The position numbers and the translations under genes are program-made. From positions 50,360 through 114,359 of the forward strand of contig QFQU01000006.1 of assembly GCA_003248965.1 (NCBI GenBank): a DNA stretch of 64,000 nucleotides. Direction: 5' to 3'. Position 1 is the first letter of the stretch. The number at the start of each line of letters is the position of its first letter. Source of the DNA: Brevundimonas sp. GTDB taxonomy: Bacteria > Pseudomonadota > Alphaproteobacteria > Caulobacterales > Caulobacteraceae. The notes under the pieces are model-generated. The model was given only the letters and a program-made list of their open reading frames with translations, ran no database searches and was not told the origin of the DNA. Shown here piece after piece: positions 1 to 7,606 of the stretch.

Positions 1-125
1 AGCCACAGGGCCTCCAGCACGGCCAGATAGCTGGCCAGGCCGATAGAGAAGGCCGGGAAGACGATGTGGAAGGCGACGGTGAAGGCGAACTGCATCCGAG
101 CCAGGATCAGGGCGTCAAGTTCCAT
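1..125 (-). CDS. cydA: bd-type quinol oxidase subunit I, N-terminal part (cut by window edge)
   Basis: The first 41 residues of a cytochrome bd-family subunit I are visible; the rest lies outside the window. The peptide opens MELDALILARMQFAFTVAFH and continues through a hydrophobic first helix. His20 matches the conserved heme-ligand histidine of the first helix. Such oxidases pass electrons from quinol to O2 at the inner membrane, and many resist sulfide and cyanide. It starts 9 bp after the TauE-like gene on the same strand, so it looks like the last cistron of the sulfide-oxidation operon, where it could reoxidise quinol made by sulfide:quinone oxidoreductase. The CydA and CioA subtypes cannot be separated from this fragment. 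Confidence 0.85.
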   Translation of the reverse strand, partial: MELDALILARMQFAFTVAFHIVFPAFSIGLASYLAVLEALW

Positions 126-134
126 GGAAGCGTT

Positions 135-929
135 TCAACCGATCAAGCCGAGCGCGCCGGCGCTGCGGTAAAGCATATATAAGGCGACGACGAAGATCAG
201 CCCCGCGAAGACGGTATTCAAGACGCCTTTCTGTCCCGACAGGGCCTTGGCGAGCCGTGCGCCGACCAGACCGCCCAGCACGCCGCCGCCGATGAAGACG
301 GCCGCCAGGGGCCAGTCGACCCAGCCATCAAGGGCGTAGTTGAAGGCCGTGGTCAGGCCGAAGGCGGTGACGCCGACCAAGGAAGAGCCGACGGCATAGT
401 AGATCGGCATGCGGGTCGAGAACATCAGGCTGGGCACGATAAGGAAGCCGCCGCCGATGCCGAAGAAGCCCGACATCACGCCCGTGGCCAGGCCCGTGCC
501 GACGAGCTTGGGTGCATTGCGCCGATCAAGCTGGACGTTCGGGTCTCCGCCGGCGGAGCGGCCCCGCAACATCAGTACGCCGACGACCAGCATCAGGACG
601 GCGAAAAGGGCCAGCAGCTTCTGACCATCCACGGCCTTGCCCAGGCTCGAACCCAGAAAGGCTCCGAGCACCCCGGCGACCGCGAACAGACTGGCAATTT
701 TCCATTTCACCGTGCCGTGGCGGGCATGATTGATCACATTGGCGAAGGCGTTGGCGGCCACGGCGAAGGCGCTGGTGCCGATCGCCAGGTGCGGCTCCTT
801 GACCCCGACCAGATAGACGATCAGCGGCACGGCCAGGATGGACCCGCCGCCGCCGACCAGGCCCAGGGTGAAGCCGACGAGCGAGCCGGCGCCGGCGCCG
901 AGGCCGTACTGCAGCGGAGACAGGTCCAT
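135..929 (-). CDS. TauE/SafE-family sulfite/organosulfur exporter
   Basis: A 264-residue membrane protein with two related halves, each opening with a glycine-rich loop (GLVGGGGSILAVP near residue 23 and GFFGIGGGFLIVP near residue 155), the hallmark of the TauE/SafE family. About eight hydrophobic helices are visible. The start MDLSPLQYG at 929 was chosen because upstream in-frame sequence overlaps the sulfide:quinone oxidoreductase gene and is arginine-rich non-membrane text. It lies 8 bp after that gene and 9 bp before the bd-oxidase gene. TauE-like proteins are regular members of bigR-type operons, where export of sulfite made by persulfide oxidation is proposed; that role is inferred here. 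Confidence 0.88.
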   Translation of the reverse strand: MDLSPLQYGLGAGAGSLVGFTLGLVGGGGSILAVPLIVYLVGVKEPHLAIGTSAFAVAANAFANVINHARHGTVKWKIASLFAVAGVLGAFLGSSLGKAVDGQKLLALFAVLMLVVGVLMLRGRSAGGDPNVQLDRRNAPKLVGTGLATGVMSGFFGIGGGFLIVPSLMFSTRMPIYYAVGSSLVGVTAFGLTTAFNYALDGWVDWPLAAVFIGGGVLGGLVGARLAKALSGQKGVLNTVFAGLIFVVALYMLYRSAGALGLIG

Positions 930-937
930 GATCAGGC

Positions 938-2215
938 TCAGGCGACAGCAGGGCGAAGCTGGGGGGCGGGTTCGATGTGGTGGGGGCCGGCCAGCCATTC
1001 GCGACCGCGCAACATCCCAAGCCAGTAGATTTCGGGCAGGGCCTGGGCCTTCAGATGCCAGGCCAGACGGGTCGGCTTGGTCCCGTCGAGCATCCATTTC
1101 GGGAAGCTGGGCAGGAGCTTGCCGCCATAGCCGAACTCGGCCAGCACGATCTTGCCGCGCTCGACCGTGAGCGGACATGAGCCATAGCCGTCATAGACCG
1201 CCCGCATCGGCTGGCCGTCCAGCAGCGACAGGATGTTCTCGGCCACCACGGGCGCCTGTTTGCGGGCGGCCGCAGCAGTCTTGGCGTTGGGTGCCGAACA
1301 GGCGTCGCCCAGACCGAAGACGTTTTCGAACCGCTTGTGGCGCAAGGTGGCGTCATCCACCTCGATCCAGCCGCTTTCGGCGGCCAGCGGACTTTCGCGA
1401 ATGAAGTCCGGCGCCGTCTGCGGCGGGCAGACGTGCAGGAAGTCGAACTCGCGCCGAACCTGGCGAACTTCACCGTCCGCACCGGTCACGGCGAAGGTCG
1501 CGATCCGCGCCGGGCCGTCCACCGCCACCAGTTTCGATCCGAAGTTCAGGTCGATGCGGTATTTGCTGACATATTCCATCAGGGCCGGAACGTAGTCCTT
1601 GACCCCGAACAGCACCGGGCCGGCGTTGTGGAATTCGATCTCGATGTCGTTTCGACCGTGGTCGCGCCAGTGATCGGCCGACAGATACATGGCCTTCTGC
1701 GGGGCGCCGGCGCATTTGATCGGCATGGGCGGCTGGGTGAAGATCGCCCGACCGCTCTGCATCGCCTGGACCAGCTTCCAGGTGTAGGGCGCGGTCTCAT
1801 AGCCGTAGTTGGAGGTGACGTTGTTGCGCCCGAGCGTTTCCGCCAGGCCCGGAATGGCGCCCCAGTCCAGCTTCAGTCCCGGCGCCGCGACCAGCATGCG
1901 ATAGCCGATCCAGCGGCCGTCGGTCAGTTCGACGCGATCGTGGATGGGGTCGAAAGCCGCGACCGAGCCGCGCACCCACTGGGCGCCTTGGGGGATCAGG
2001 TCCTCGGTGCGGCGCCGGGTCCGCTCGGGCGTGAAGACGCCGGCGCCGACCATGGTCCAGCCGGGCTGATAGTAGTGATGTTCGGATGGCTCGACGATGC
2101 GGACATCAAGGTCGGGGCGACGACGCAGGAGGCTGGCGGCTGTGGCGATGCCGGCGGATCCGCCGCCGACGATCAGGACATCGCAGGACTCCAGGGGGGC
2201 GTACTGGGCGCTCAT
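938..2215 (-). CDS. sqr: Sulfide:quinone oxidoreductase (SQOR-like flavoprotein)
   Basis: A 425-residue FAD-dependent disulfide oxidoreductase. The N-terminal dinucleotide motif VLIVGGGSAGIATAASLL sits at residues 13-30. Cys168 lies in PIKCAGAPQKAMYLS, which closely matches the active-site cysteine segment of the mitochondrial SQOR type. Further cysteines occur in FLHVCPPQTAPDF and in the C-terminal FAD loop GLGDACSAPNAKTAAAA. The enzyme oxidises sulfide to sulfane sulfur on an acceptor and reduces quinone at the membrane face. Its start overlaps the DUF442 gene stop by 4 bp, indicating translational coupling. The downstream quinol oxidase gives a ready electron exit. Subtype assignment is by motif only. 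Confidence 0.92.
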   Translation of the reverse strand: MSAQYAPLESCDVLIVGGGSAGIATAASLLRRRPDLDVRIVEPSEHHYYQPGWTMVGAGVFTPERTRRRTEDLIPQGAQWVRGSVAAFDPIHDRVELTDGRWIGYRMLVAAPGLKLDWGAIPGLAETLGRNNVTSNYGYETAPYTWKLVQAMQSGRAIFTQPPMPIKCAGAPQKAMYLSADHWRDHGRNDIEIEFHNAGPVLFGVKDYVPALMEYVSKYRIDLNFGSKLVAVDGPARIATFAVTGADGEVRQVRREFDFLHVCPPQTAPDFIRESPLAAESGWIEVDDATLRHKRFENVFGLGDACSAPNAKTAAAARKQAPVVAENILSLLDGQPMRAVYDGYGSCPLTVERGKIVLAEFGYGGKLLPSFPKWMLDGTKPTRLAWHLKAQALPEIYWLGMLRGREWLAGPHHIEPAPQLRPAVA

Positions 2216-2634
2216 GACGCGGCTCCTTCGAGACGGGGACGCAGGGCGCCGAGGTCGTAGCCGGCGCTCTTGGCGCGTGCGATCAGATCGTCAGCGCTTA
2301 TCGAGGCGACGTTCGCCAGCGCCCACAGGGTGGTCGTGCGCGTGCCGGTGCGGCAGAAGCCGAACACAGGCTGGGGCAGGTTGGCCAGAGCCTCGCGGAA
2401 GTCCGCCACGTCCTGGTCGGAGATTGCGCCGCCGACCACGGGAACATGGGCGAAAGCCAGTCCCGCAGCCTCGGCGGCCTGGCGCAGATCTTCGGAGCTG
2501 GGCTGGCCGGGCTCTTCGCCGTCGGGTCGGTTGGAGATCACCGACCGGAACCCTTGGGCCGCGATGTCGGGCAGGTCTTCCGGGGCGATCTGGGGCGAGG
2601 CGGACAGGGCCTCGTCCAAAGGGCGAATATGCAT
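2212..2634 (-). CDS. DUF442 / beta-lactamase-hydrolase-like phosphatase-fold protein
   Basis: A 140-residue protein of the TIGR01244/DUF442 family. It has the family opening (MHIRPLDEALSASPQI), the SVISNRPDGE strand near residue 31 and the phosphatase-like loop FGFCRTGTRTTTLW with the nucleophilic cysteine at residue 94. In Xylella and Agrobacterium Blh proteins this domain is fused to a metallo-beta-lactamase persulfide dioxygenase; here it is a separate gene in the operon with such a hydrolase. The family is thought to act as a sulfurtransferase on persulfides, although the fold is that of dual-specificity phosphatases. It overlaps the following sqr gene by 4 bp. Confidence 0.88.
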   Translation of the reverse strand: MHIRPLDEALSASPQIAPEDLPDIAAQGFRSVISNRPDGEEPGQPSSEDLRQAAEAAGLAFAHVPVVGGAISDQDVADFREALANLPQPVFGFCRTGTRTTTLWALANVASISADDLIARAKSAGYDLGALRPRLEGAAS

Positions 2635-2663
2635 GGCTTTGTCTCCCTAGGGTCTTTTCTGGT

Positions 2664-3083
2664 TCAGGCGTTTCGGTCGAGGGTCAGGCGGAACAGCGCC
2701 ATGCCGGCCGCGAGGGCGCCGACGAAGACGAAGGCCTGCCAGGCGCCGGTCGTCAGCGCCGCAAGCGCCGGGCCGGGGCACAGGCCGACCAAGCCCCAGC
2801 CAAGGCCGAACAGGGCGGCCCCGCCGACCAGAGGGGTGTCGATGGTCCGGCCCTCGGGCACATGGAAGGTGTCGGCCGCGACCGGAGCCTCCATGCGCCG
2901 GCGGATCAGCCAGGCTATGGCGGAGGGGATCAGCGCCCCGCCCATGACGAAGGCCAGAGAGGGGTCCCAGGCGCCCGTCACATCCAGGAAGGCCAGGACG
3001 CGGGCCGGGTTGATCATGTCGGACACCACCATGCCGGCGCCGAACAACAAGCCGCACAGGACGGCGACGATCAGCCGGCTCAC
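2664..3083 (-). CDS. YeeE/YedE-family channel, DUF6691-type half
   Basis: A 139-residue membrane protein with four predicted helices. Family motifs are GMVVSDMINPARVLAFLDV near residue 17 and GLCPGPALAAL near residue 103, the latter with the conserved cysteine. YeeE/YedE proteins move thiosulfate or related sulfur compounds through the membrane using a line of cysteines. This gene and its upstream neighbour are the two halves that in other bacteria are fused or paired. The start overlaps the upstream half-gene stop by 4 bp. Direction and substrate are unknown; the operon suggests a sulfur intermediate. Confidence 0.88.
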   Translation of the reverse strand: MSRLIVAVLCGLLFGAGMVVSDMINPARVLAFLDVTGAWDPSLAFVMGGALIPSAIAWLIRRRMEAPVAADTFHVPEGRTIDTPLVGGAALFGLGWGLVGLCPGPALAALTTGAWQAFVFVGALAAGMALFRLTLDRNA

Positions 3084-3514
3084 GCCAGGCCTCCCAACAG
3101 GTGGCGGGTGACGAAGACGGTCAGGGCCGCGACGGCCATGAAGACGCCGGTGGCGACGATGGAGCGGGGCGACAGGCGGGCCAGGCCGCAGACGCCGTGG
3201 CCGCTGGTGCAGCCCGAGCCCCAGCGGGTGCCGAAGCCGACGATCAGGCCGCCGAGCACCAGCAGCCAGACCTCCGAAGTGATCTGCACCTCGGGCCTGC
3301 GGATCAGCGCCGAGGCCAGGGCCGCGCCGCCCAGCAGGCCGGCGATGAAAAGCAGGCCCAGAATGCGCGGCGCGCCTTTCGACAGGCCGGTCGCTGCGGC
3401 GGTCAGGCCGGAAATCCCGGCCACGCGCCCGTTGAGCAGCAGATAGAGGCCAGCCGACAGGCCGACCAGCAGACCGCCGGCCAGCGGCCAGATGAAGGGG
3501 AGAGGCTCAAGCAT
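3080..3514 (-). CDS. YeeE/YedE-family channel, first half
   Basis: A 144-residue membrane protein carrying the signature GSGCTSGHGVCGLARLSPRS near residues 95-114, with the paired cysteines typical of YeeE/YedE sulfur transporters. Four hydrophobic segments are visible. It is separated from the upstream hydrolase gene by 12 bp and overlaps the second half-gene by 4 bp, so the two halves are probably made together and form one pore. Family knowledge: E. coli YeeE takes up thiosulfate, and bigR-type operons of plant-associated bacteria carry the same paired genes. Confidence 0.9.
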   Translation of the reverse strand: MLEPLPFIWPLAGGLLVGLSAGLYLLLNGRVAGISGLTAAATGLSKGAPRILGLLFIAGLLGGAALASALIRRPEVQITSEVWLLVLGGLIVGFGTRWGSGCTSGHGVCGLARLSPRSIVATGVFMAVAALTVFVTRHLLGGLA

Positions 3515-3526
3515 CGGGGGCTCATC

Positions 3527-4468
3527 TCACAGCGCGTTGAGCGGGACTTTGAGGTAGCGCACCCCATTGTCCTCGGGCTCGGGCGGGCGGCCGCCGTTCA
3601 TGTTCACCTGAACCGACGGCAGGATCAGCCTGGGCATCGGCAGGGTGGCGTCGCGCTGGGTGCGCATGGCCACGAACTCGTCCTCGCTGACGTCGTCGCG
3701 GATATGAATATTGCCGGTGCGTTGGGCGCCGATGGTGGTCTCCCAGGCGAACTCGGTCCGGCCCGGGGGCGCCTTGTAATCGTGACACAGGAAGACCCGC
3801 GCCTCGTCCGGCAGGGAGGTCAGGCGATGGATCGAGCGGTACAGCGTCCGCGCGTCGCCGCCGGGGAAGTCGCAGCGCGCCGTACCGTAGTCGGGCATGA
3901 ACATGGTGTCGCCGGGGAAGACGGCGTCGCCGATGACATAGGCCAGACAGGCCGGGGTGTGGCCGGGCACATGCAGGACCGTGGCCTTCAACCCGCCGAT
4001 CTCGAACCGGTCGCCGTCGTTGAACAGATGGTCGAACTGGCTGCCGTCGCGGCGGAAGTCGGTTCCTTCGTTGAAGATCTTGCCGAAGACCGCCTGGACG
4101 GTGAGGATCTCATGGCCGATGGCCAGCTGACCGCCGAGCTTTTCCTGGAGATAGGGCGCCGCCGACAGGTGATCGGCATGGGCGTGCGTCTCGAGCAGCC
4201 ACTGAACCCTGAGACCTTCGGATTTTACGTAATCAATGAGGGCGTCGGCCGAGGCGTGGGCGGTGCGGCCCGACGCCGGATCGTAGTCCAGAACGCTGTC
4301 GATGATGGCGCAGGCGTCTGAGCCGCGATCGCGCACGACATGGCTGACGGTGAAGGTGGCCTCGTCAAAGAATGATTTGACCAGGGGACGTTGAGCGGGA
4401 TCGGCGAGCGCGGCGCGCACGATGTCGGCGGCGTGGTCGCGGGCGGGATCGGGGATGGGCGAGGACAT
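3527..4468 (-). CDS. Metallo-beta-lactamase-fold persulfide dioxygenase-like hydrolase (Blh/ETHE1 type)
   Basis: A 313-residue MBL-fold protein. The metal motif reads ETHAHADHLSAAPYLQEKLG near residue 99, followed by VPGHTPACLAYV, GDTMFMPDYGTARCDFPGG and a C-terminal DDVSEDEFVAMRTQRD block found in the Blh branch. The domain oxidises glutathione persulfide to sulfite with a mononuclear iron. The start at 4468 (MSSPIPDPAR) avoids 13 extra residues that would run into the operator palindrome; the longer form from 4507 cannot be excluded. It is the first gene of a minus-strand operon that continues with YeeE/YedE, DUF442, sqr, TauE and a bd oxidase. A paralogue lies at 8375-9274. Confidence 0.88.
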   Translation of the reverse strand: MSSPIPDPARDHAADIVRAALADPAQRPLVKSFFDEATFTVSHVVRDRGSDACAIIDSVLDYDPASGRTAHASADALIDYVKSEGLRVQWLLETHAHADHLSAAPYLQEKLGGQLAIGHEILTVQAVFGKIFNEGTDFRRDGSQFDHLFNDGDRFEIGGLKATVLHVPGHTPACLAYVIGDAVFPGDTMFMPDYGTARCDFPGGDARTLYRSIHRLTSLPDEARVFLCHDYKAPPGRTEFAWETTIGAQRTGNIHIRDDVSEDEFVAMRTQRDATLPMPRLILPSVQVNMNGGRPPEPEDNGVRYLKVPLNAL

Positions 4469-4508
4469 GGCGTGTCTCCGTTTCGGTGACTCAACACATA
4501 TACCCATT

Positions 4509-4528
4509 CATAGTTCGTGCAAGTATGT
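4509..4528. promoter_or_regulatory. Candidate operator of the SqrR/BigR-like repressor, divergent promoter site
   Basis: Positions 4509-4527 form an imperfect 19-bp palindrome with arms CATA.TT and AA.TATG around a short centre. It lies in the 104-bp gap between the divergent hydrolase operon and the peroxiredoxin/repressor operon. The minus strand of 4511-4528 matches positions 10029-10046 at 15 of 18 bases, upstream of the second peroxiredoxin. The gap is much richer in A/T than its surroundings. A repressor gene with SqrR-type cysteines lies 0.7 kb away, so autoregulated control of both operons is inferred. Confidence 0.6.
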
Positions 4529-4572
4529 AGTTTAATGTAGCGGAAACGGTGGGAAGCGCTTAGCTTGCGGCC

Positions 4573-5232
4573 ATGGAAACGATCGACACCGGACCAGCCA
4601 TCTCTCCCACCGCGATGCGCGCCCTCCGCATCAACGACACGGCGCCGGATTTCACCGCGCGCACGACCCAGGGCGAAAAGCGCCTCAGCGACTACCGTGG
4701 ACGCTGGCTGGTGCTGTTCTCGCATCCGGCGGACTTCACCCCAGTCTGCACCAGCGAGTTCGTGGCCCTGGCCCGGCAGGCCGACGCCTTCGCGGCGATC
4801 GACTGCGATCTGATGGCCCTGTCAGTCGACAGTCTGTATTCGCACCTGGCCTGGCTGAAGGACATCTACCGCCGCTTCGGCGTGAAGGTGCCCTTCCCGA
4901 TCATCGAAGATCCCTCCATGGCCATCGGCCACGCCTTCGGCATGGTGGACGCCGGCTCAAGCGACAGCGCGACGGTGCGCGCCACTTTCGTGATCGATCC
5001 CGAAGGCGTGGTGCGCGCCATCAGCTGGTATCCGATGAACATCGGCCGCTCGGTTGATGAGCTGCTGCGTCTCGTCACCGCCTTGCAGACCTCGGACCGT
5101 GAGGCGGCCTCCACGCCGGCGGGCTGGACGCCCGGCGACGCCCTGCTGGAGCCGGCCGCCACCACCCTGGATGCGGCCATCGCCGACGGTGACGGCGATG
5201 CGCCCTGGTACTATCGCGAGCGCCGCGCATGA
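4573..5232 (+). CDS. 1-Cys peroxiredoxin, Prx6 subfamily (copy 1)
   Basis: A 219-residue AhpC/TSA-fold protein. The peroxidatic motif HPADFTPVCTSEF places the active cysteine at residue 59, and the Prx6-type downstream features (LSVDSLYSHLAW, FPIIEDPSM, RATFVIDPEGVVRAISWYP) follow in order. No conserved resolving cysteine is seen; the other cysteine (Cys79, in IDCDLM) is not at a known resolving position. It reduces peroxides and possibly persulfides in the cytoplasm. Start at 4573 gives a 14-residue leader compared with copy 2; Met15 is an alternative. It overlaps the ArsR gene by 4 bp, so repressor and enzyme are co-translated, and it is divergent from the sulfide operon. Confidence 0.9.
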   Translation: METIDTGPAISPTAMRALRINDTAPDFTARTTQGEKRLSDYRGRWLVLFSHPADFTPVCTSEFVALARQADAFAAIDCDLMALSVDSLYSHLAWLKDIYRRFGVKVPFPIIEDPSMAIGHAFGMVDAGSSDSATVRATFVIDPEGVVRAISWYPMNIGRSVDELLRLVTALQTSDREAASTPAGWTPGDALLEPAATTLDAAIADGDGDAPWYYRERRA

Positions 5233-5648
5233 CCGACGATCAAGCGGCCGCCATGGCGCGGTTGAAGGAAAAGGCGCCGGAGGCCGCAGAGCTGTTACGC
5301 CAGCTGGCCAACGCCAACCGGCTGCTGATCCTGTGTCACATCGCCGAAGAGGAGCGCTCGGTGGGCCAGCTCGAGGCGGACCTCGGCATCAAGCAGCCGG
5401 CGCTATCCCAACAACTGGCTGAGCTGCGCCAGTATGGCCTGGTCAAGACCCGCCGTCAGTCCCGCTCGATCTTCTATTCGATCGCCGACGACCGGGCCCA
5501 GGCGGTCATGGGCATGCTCTACGAAATCTTCTGCGGCGATGCGAAGGCGGTCGGCGCGCGCGTCGCCGCCCCGGCGCCCCGCTCATCGACGCCGGCGCGC
5601 GGCGACACGGCGCAATTCGCCCGCATCACCGCCGTCGCACGGCGCTGA
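5229..5648 (+). CDS. ArsR-family persulfide-responsive repressor, SqrR/BigR-like
   Basis: A 139-residue winged-helix protein. The recognition region reads LGIKQPALSQQLAELRQYGL (residues 52-71) with the wing TRRQSRSIFYSI after it. Cys36 (LLILCHI) and Cys102 (EIFCGD) are 66 residues apart, the same spacing as Cys41/Cys107 of SqrR and Cys42/Cys108 of BigR. Those pairs form a disulfide or polysulfide bridge on contact with reactive sulfur and release DNA. The C-terminal tail after residue 105 is alanine/proline rich. It is co-transcribed with peroxiredoxin copy 1 and is the obvious controller of the neighbouring sulfide operon and of the matching site at 10029. Confidence 0.88.
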   Translation: MTDDQAAAMARLKEKAPEAAELLRQLANANRLLILCHIAEEERSVGQLEADLGIKQPALSQQLAELRQYGLVKTRRQSRSIFYSIADDRAQAVMGMLYEIFCGDAKAVGARVAAPAPRSSTPARGDTAQFARITAVARR

Positions 5649-5673
5649 CGGCCAACCCGCACAGGAGACTCTC

Positions 5674-6069
5674 GTGAAGGGCTTCATCGACAATATCGAA
5701 CGTCTGACGGAAGAGAACACAGACTTTCGCCGCGTTCTCTACACCGGCCACAATCTGCAGCTCGTCCTCATGGCCATTCCGCCCGGTCAGGAGATCGGCG
5801 AAGAGGTCCACGACGACCGCGACCAGTTCTTCCGCATCGAGGCGGGCGAGGGCGAAATCTGGATCGACGGCGTCCGTCACGCCGTGAAGGCGGACGACGG
5901 GGTCATCGTCCCTCAGGGCGCCCGCCACAATGTGGTCAGCACGGGGTCCGAACCGCTTCGGCTCTACACCCTCTATGGTCCGCCCGAGCATCGCGACGGC
6001 ACGGTTCACGCCACGGTGGAACAGGCCTCCGCCGATCACCAGCATTTCGACGGCCGCACGACCGAATAA
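5674..6069 (+). CDS. Small cupin-domain protein
   Basis: A 131-residue single-domain cupin starting at GTG, with ACAGGAGA spaced 6-12 bp upstream as ribosome-binding site. Motif 1 reads EEVHDDRDQFFRIEAGEGEI and motif 2 VIVPQGARHNVVSTG; histidines suitable for metal binding are present in both. The C-terminus is histidine-rich (ASADHQHFDG). Similar cupins are common beside sulfide or stress regulators in Alphaproteobacteria, but the substrate is unknown. It follows the repressor gene by 25 bp in the same direction and ends 3 bp before the convergent L,D-transpeptidase gene. A cysteine or thiol dioxygenase role would fit the context but is not shown by sequence. Confidence 0.82.
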   Translation: MKGFIDNIERLTEENTDFRRVLYTGHNLQLVLMAIPPGQEIGEEVHDDRDQFFRIEAGEGEIWIDGVRHAVKADDGVIVPQGARHNVVSTGSEPLRLYTLYGPPEHRDGTVHATVEQASADHQHFDGRTTE

Positions 6070-6072
6070 CCA

Positions 6073-7566
6073 TCAAGGGCCGACGTCGTCCGCATCGGCG
6101 CGCCGGTCGTCGGGCCGCGGCAGGTGCAGGGCGATACCCAACGCCTCCGCCAGACGGGTGTCGCGACGATAGATGTCATCGCGAAAGGCGACGCGGCCCT
6201 GGCCGTCCAGAAAGGCCGTCCAATACAGCAGGCGCACGTCGATCGGCCGACCGGTCGCCACCCGGACGGTCTCGCCGCTGTCCAGCGCGGCGTCGAATCG
6301 GGCGAGCCTTGCGGGGTCGGGCGCGAGCAGTAGCCGAGCGAAGCCGACCGCGTCCTGCACCCGCACGCAGCCGTGACTGAGATGGCGGAAGCTCCGCTCG
6401 AACGCACCCCGCGACGGGGTGTCGTGCAGGAAGATGGCGTAGCTGTCCTGAAGTTCGAACTTGACCTGGCCCAGGGCGGCGTTCGGGCCGGCGCGCTGAA
6501 CCACCATGCCATTCTGAACCGTCATGTTGTTCGCCCGCATATAGGCGGCGCCGCGTGGCAGGATCTCGCGCTGGGCGATGGAAGTCGGCACCGTCCAGGG
6601 CGGATTGGCGACCACCGAGGCGAAGGGCCGTTCGAGGCTGGGCGTCGCATTGTCGGCGTCACCCGTCACGACCCGCATCGAATGCACGGGCCGACCGTCC
6701 TTCCAGTAGACCATGATGGAGGCGGCGGTGTTCACCTCGATCCGTTCCGGGGCGACGTCTCTCTTCAGCCAACGGCGGCGTTCCAAATTCAGCGCGATCT
6801 GGCGAGCGCGGGCCTCGGCCGAAATCGAGAGCGCCCGCTGTGTCGCCGGGCCGATGCGGGCGTCCGCTTCAAGACCGTGGCGCACCTGGAACGCCCGAAC
6901 GGCCTCTTGCAGAACGGAGCCGTATTCACCGCCAGACGGGCCGACCATCGCGGCGGCGGCTTCGCTCAAATCGCCTTCCACCCGAAGGCGCGGCAGGAGG
7001 GCGGGAAGGCGGGGGTCGGACGCAAACGGTTCGATCGTTGCGCCCAGGGCGAAGGGCGGCCAACCGCCGCGGTCGGCGATGGCGCGATAGCGGAGGAAGC
7101 CGTCGCACAGGCCCTGATAGCCGCGGTCCTGGGGTGCGAGGCCGGCCATCGTCTCCGCAAGTGTTCGGTCGTCGACCGCCTTTGCGAGGAGAGGCGGCGT
7201 GTCGACCTGGTTGCGATCCATTTCCCAAAGCGTCTCGACGGATGCTGGATTGACCCGGCCATGGGCGAGCGCCTCAGCCAGGATCAGGACGGCCTGGGTC
7301 AGTTCGACTTCGCCCAGGGCGAGACCGTGGGGCGCCGACAGCCCGTGGCGGTCCGCCAGAGCCAGGGCGTCCATGGCTTGCCGGCGCGCTGGCCCCGCCC
7401 AGGCGGGGCGTCCGCCGCGGGCGGCGTAGAAGGCTGTGGTCAGAGCAGTGATGTCAAAGGCGGCGGGCGCGGGTGCTGCTCGCGCCGCCGTCGAAACCCA
7501 AAGCGGCGCCGCTGCGGCCGCCAGCAGGTGTCGGCGGTTCAGGGTGAAGGAGCGACGGTCGGCCAT
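6073..7566 (-). CDS. L,D-transpeptidase of the YcbB/LdtD type with Tat-like signal
   Basis: A 497-residue periplasmic enzyme. The N-terminus carries NRRHLLAAAAAPLWVSTAARA, a twin-arginine-like signal followed by an AxA cleavage site. A peptidoglycan-binding-like helical region (YGSVLQEAVRAFQVRHGLEA) precedes the YkuD catalytic domain, whose active motif LSHGCVRVQDAVGF puts the nucleophile near Cys400. It would make 3-3 cross-links in peptidoglycan. A perfect PmrA-type box lies at -40 to -24 from the ATG, so it probably has its own promoter even though it follows the substrate-binding gene by 35 bp. Because catalysis uses one thiol, sensitivity to periplasmic redox state is a reasonable inference. 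Confidence 0.9.
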   Translation of the reverse strand: MADRRSFTLNRRHLLAAAAAPLWVSTAARAAPAPAAFDITALTTAFYAARGGRPAWAGPARRQAMDALALADRHGLSAPHGLALGEVELTQAVLILAEALAHGRVNPASVETLWEMDRNQVDTPPLLAKAVDDRTLAETMAGLAPQDRGYQGLCDGFLRYRAIADRGGWPPFALGATIEPFASDPRLPALLPRLRVEGDLSEAAAAMVGPSGGEYGSVLQEAVRAFQVRHGLEADARIGPATQRALSISAEARARQIALNLERRRWLKRDVAPERIEVNTAASIMVYWKDGRPVHSMRVVTGDADNATPSLERPFASVVANPPWTVPTSIAQREILPRGAAYMRANNMTVQNGMVVQRAGPNAALGQVKFELQDSYAIFLHDTPSRGAFERSFRHLSHGCVRVQDAVGFARLLLAPDPARLARFDAALDSGETVRVATGRPIDVRLLYWTAFLDGQGRVAFRDDIYRRDTRLAEALGIALHLPRPDDRRADADDVGP

Positions 7567-7589
7567 GCCGCCGACACGGCAGGGTTCAC

Positions 7590-7606
7590 CTTAAGGCAGG
7601 CTTAAG
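7590..7606 (-). promoter_or_regulatory. PmrA/QseB-type response-regulator box upstream of L,D-transpeptidase
   Basis: Perfect direct repeat CTTAAG-N5-CTTAAG (spacer GCAGG), 11 bp period, exactly fitting the known PmrA/BasR box YTTAAK-N5-YTTAAK. It spans -40 to -24 relative to the L,D-transpeptidase ATG and overlaps the stop codon of the upstream gene. The same 17 bp, with one spacer base different, occur at 16118-16134 beside a QseB/PmrA-type regulator gene at the same distance from its ATG. Confidence 0.75.

Noticed and set aside
135..1178. Longer form of the TauE/SafE protein with 83 extra N-terminal residues
   Set aside because: The extension overlaps the sqr gene and is arginine-rich without membrane character; the family starts at MDLSPLQYG.
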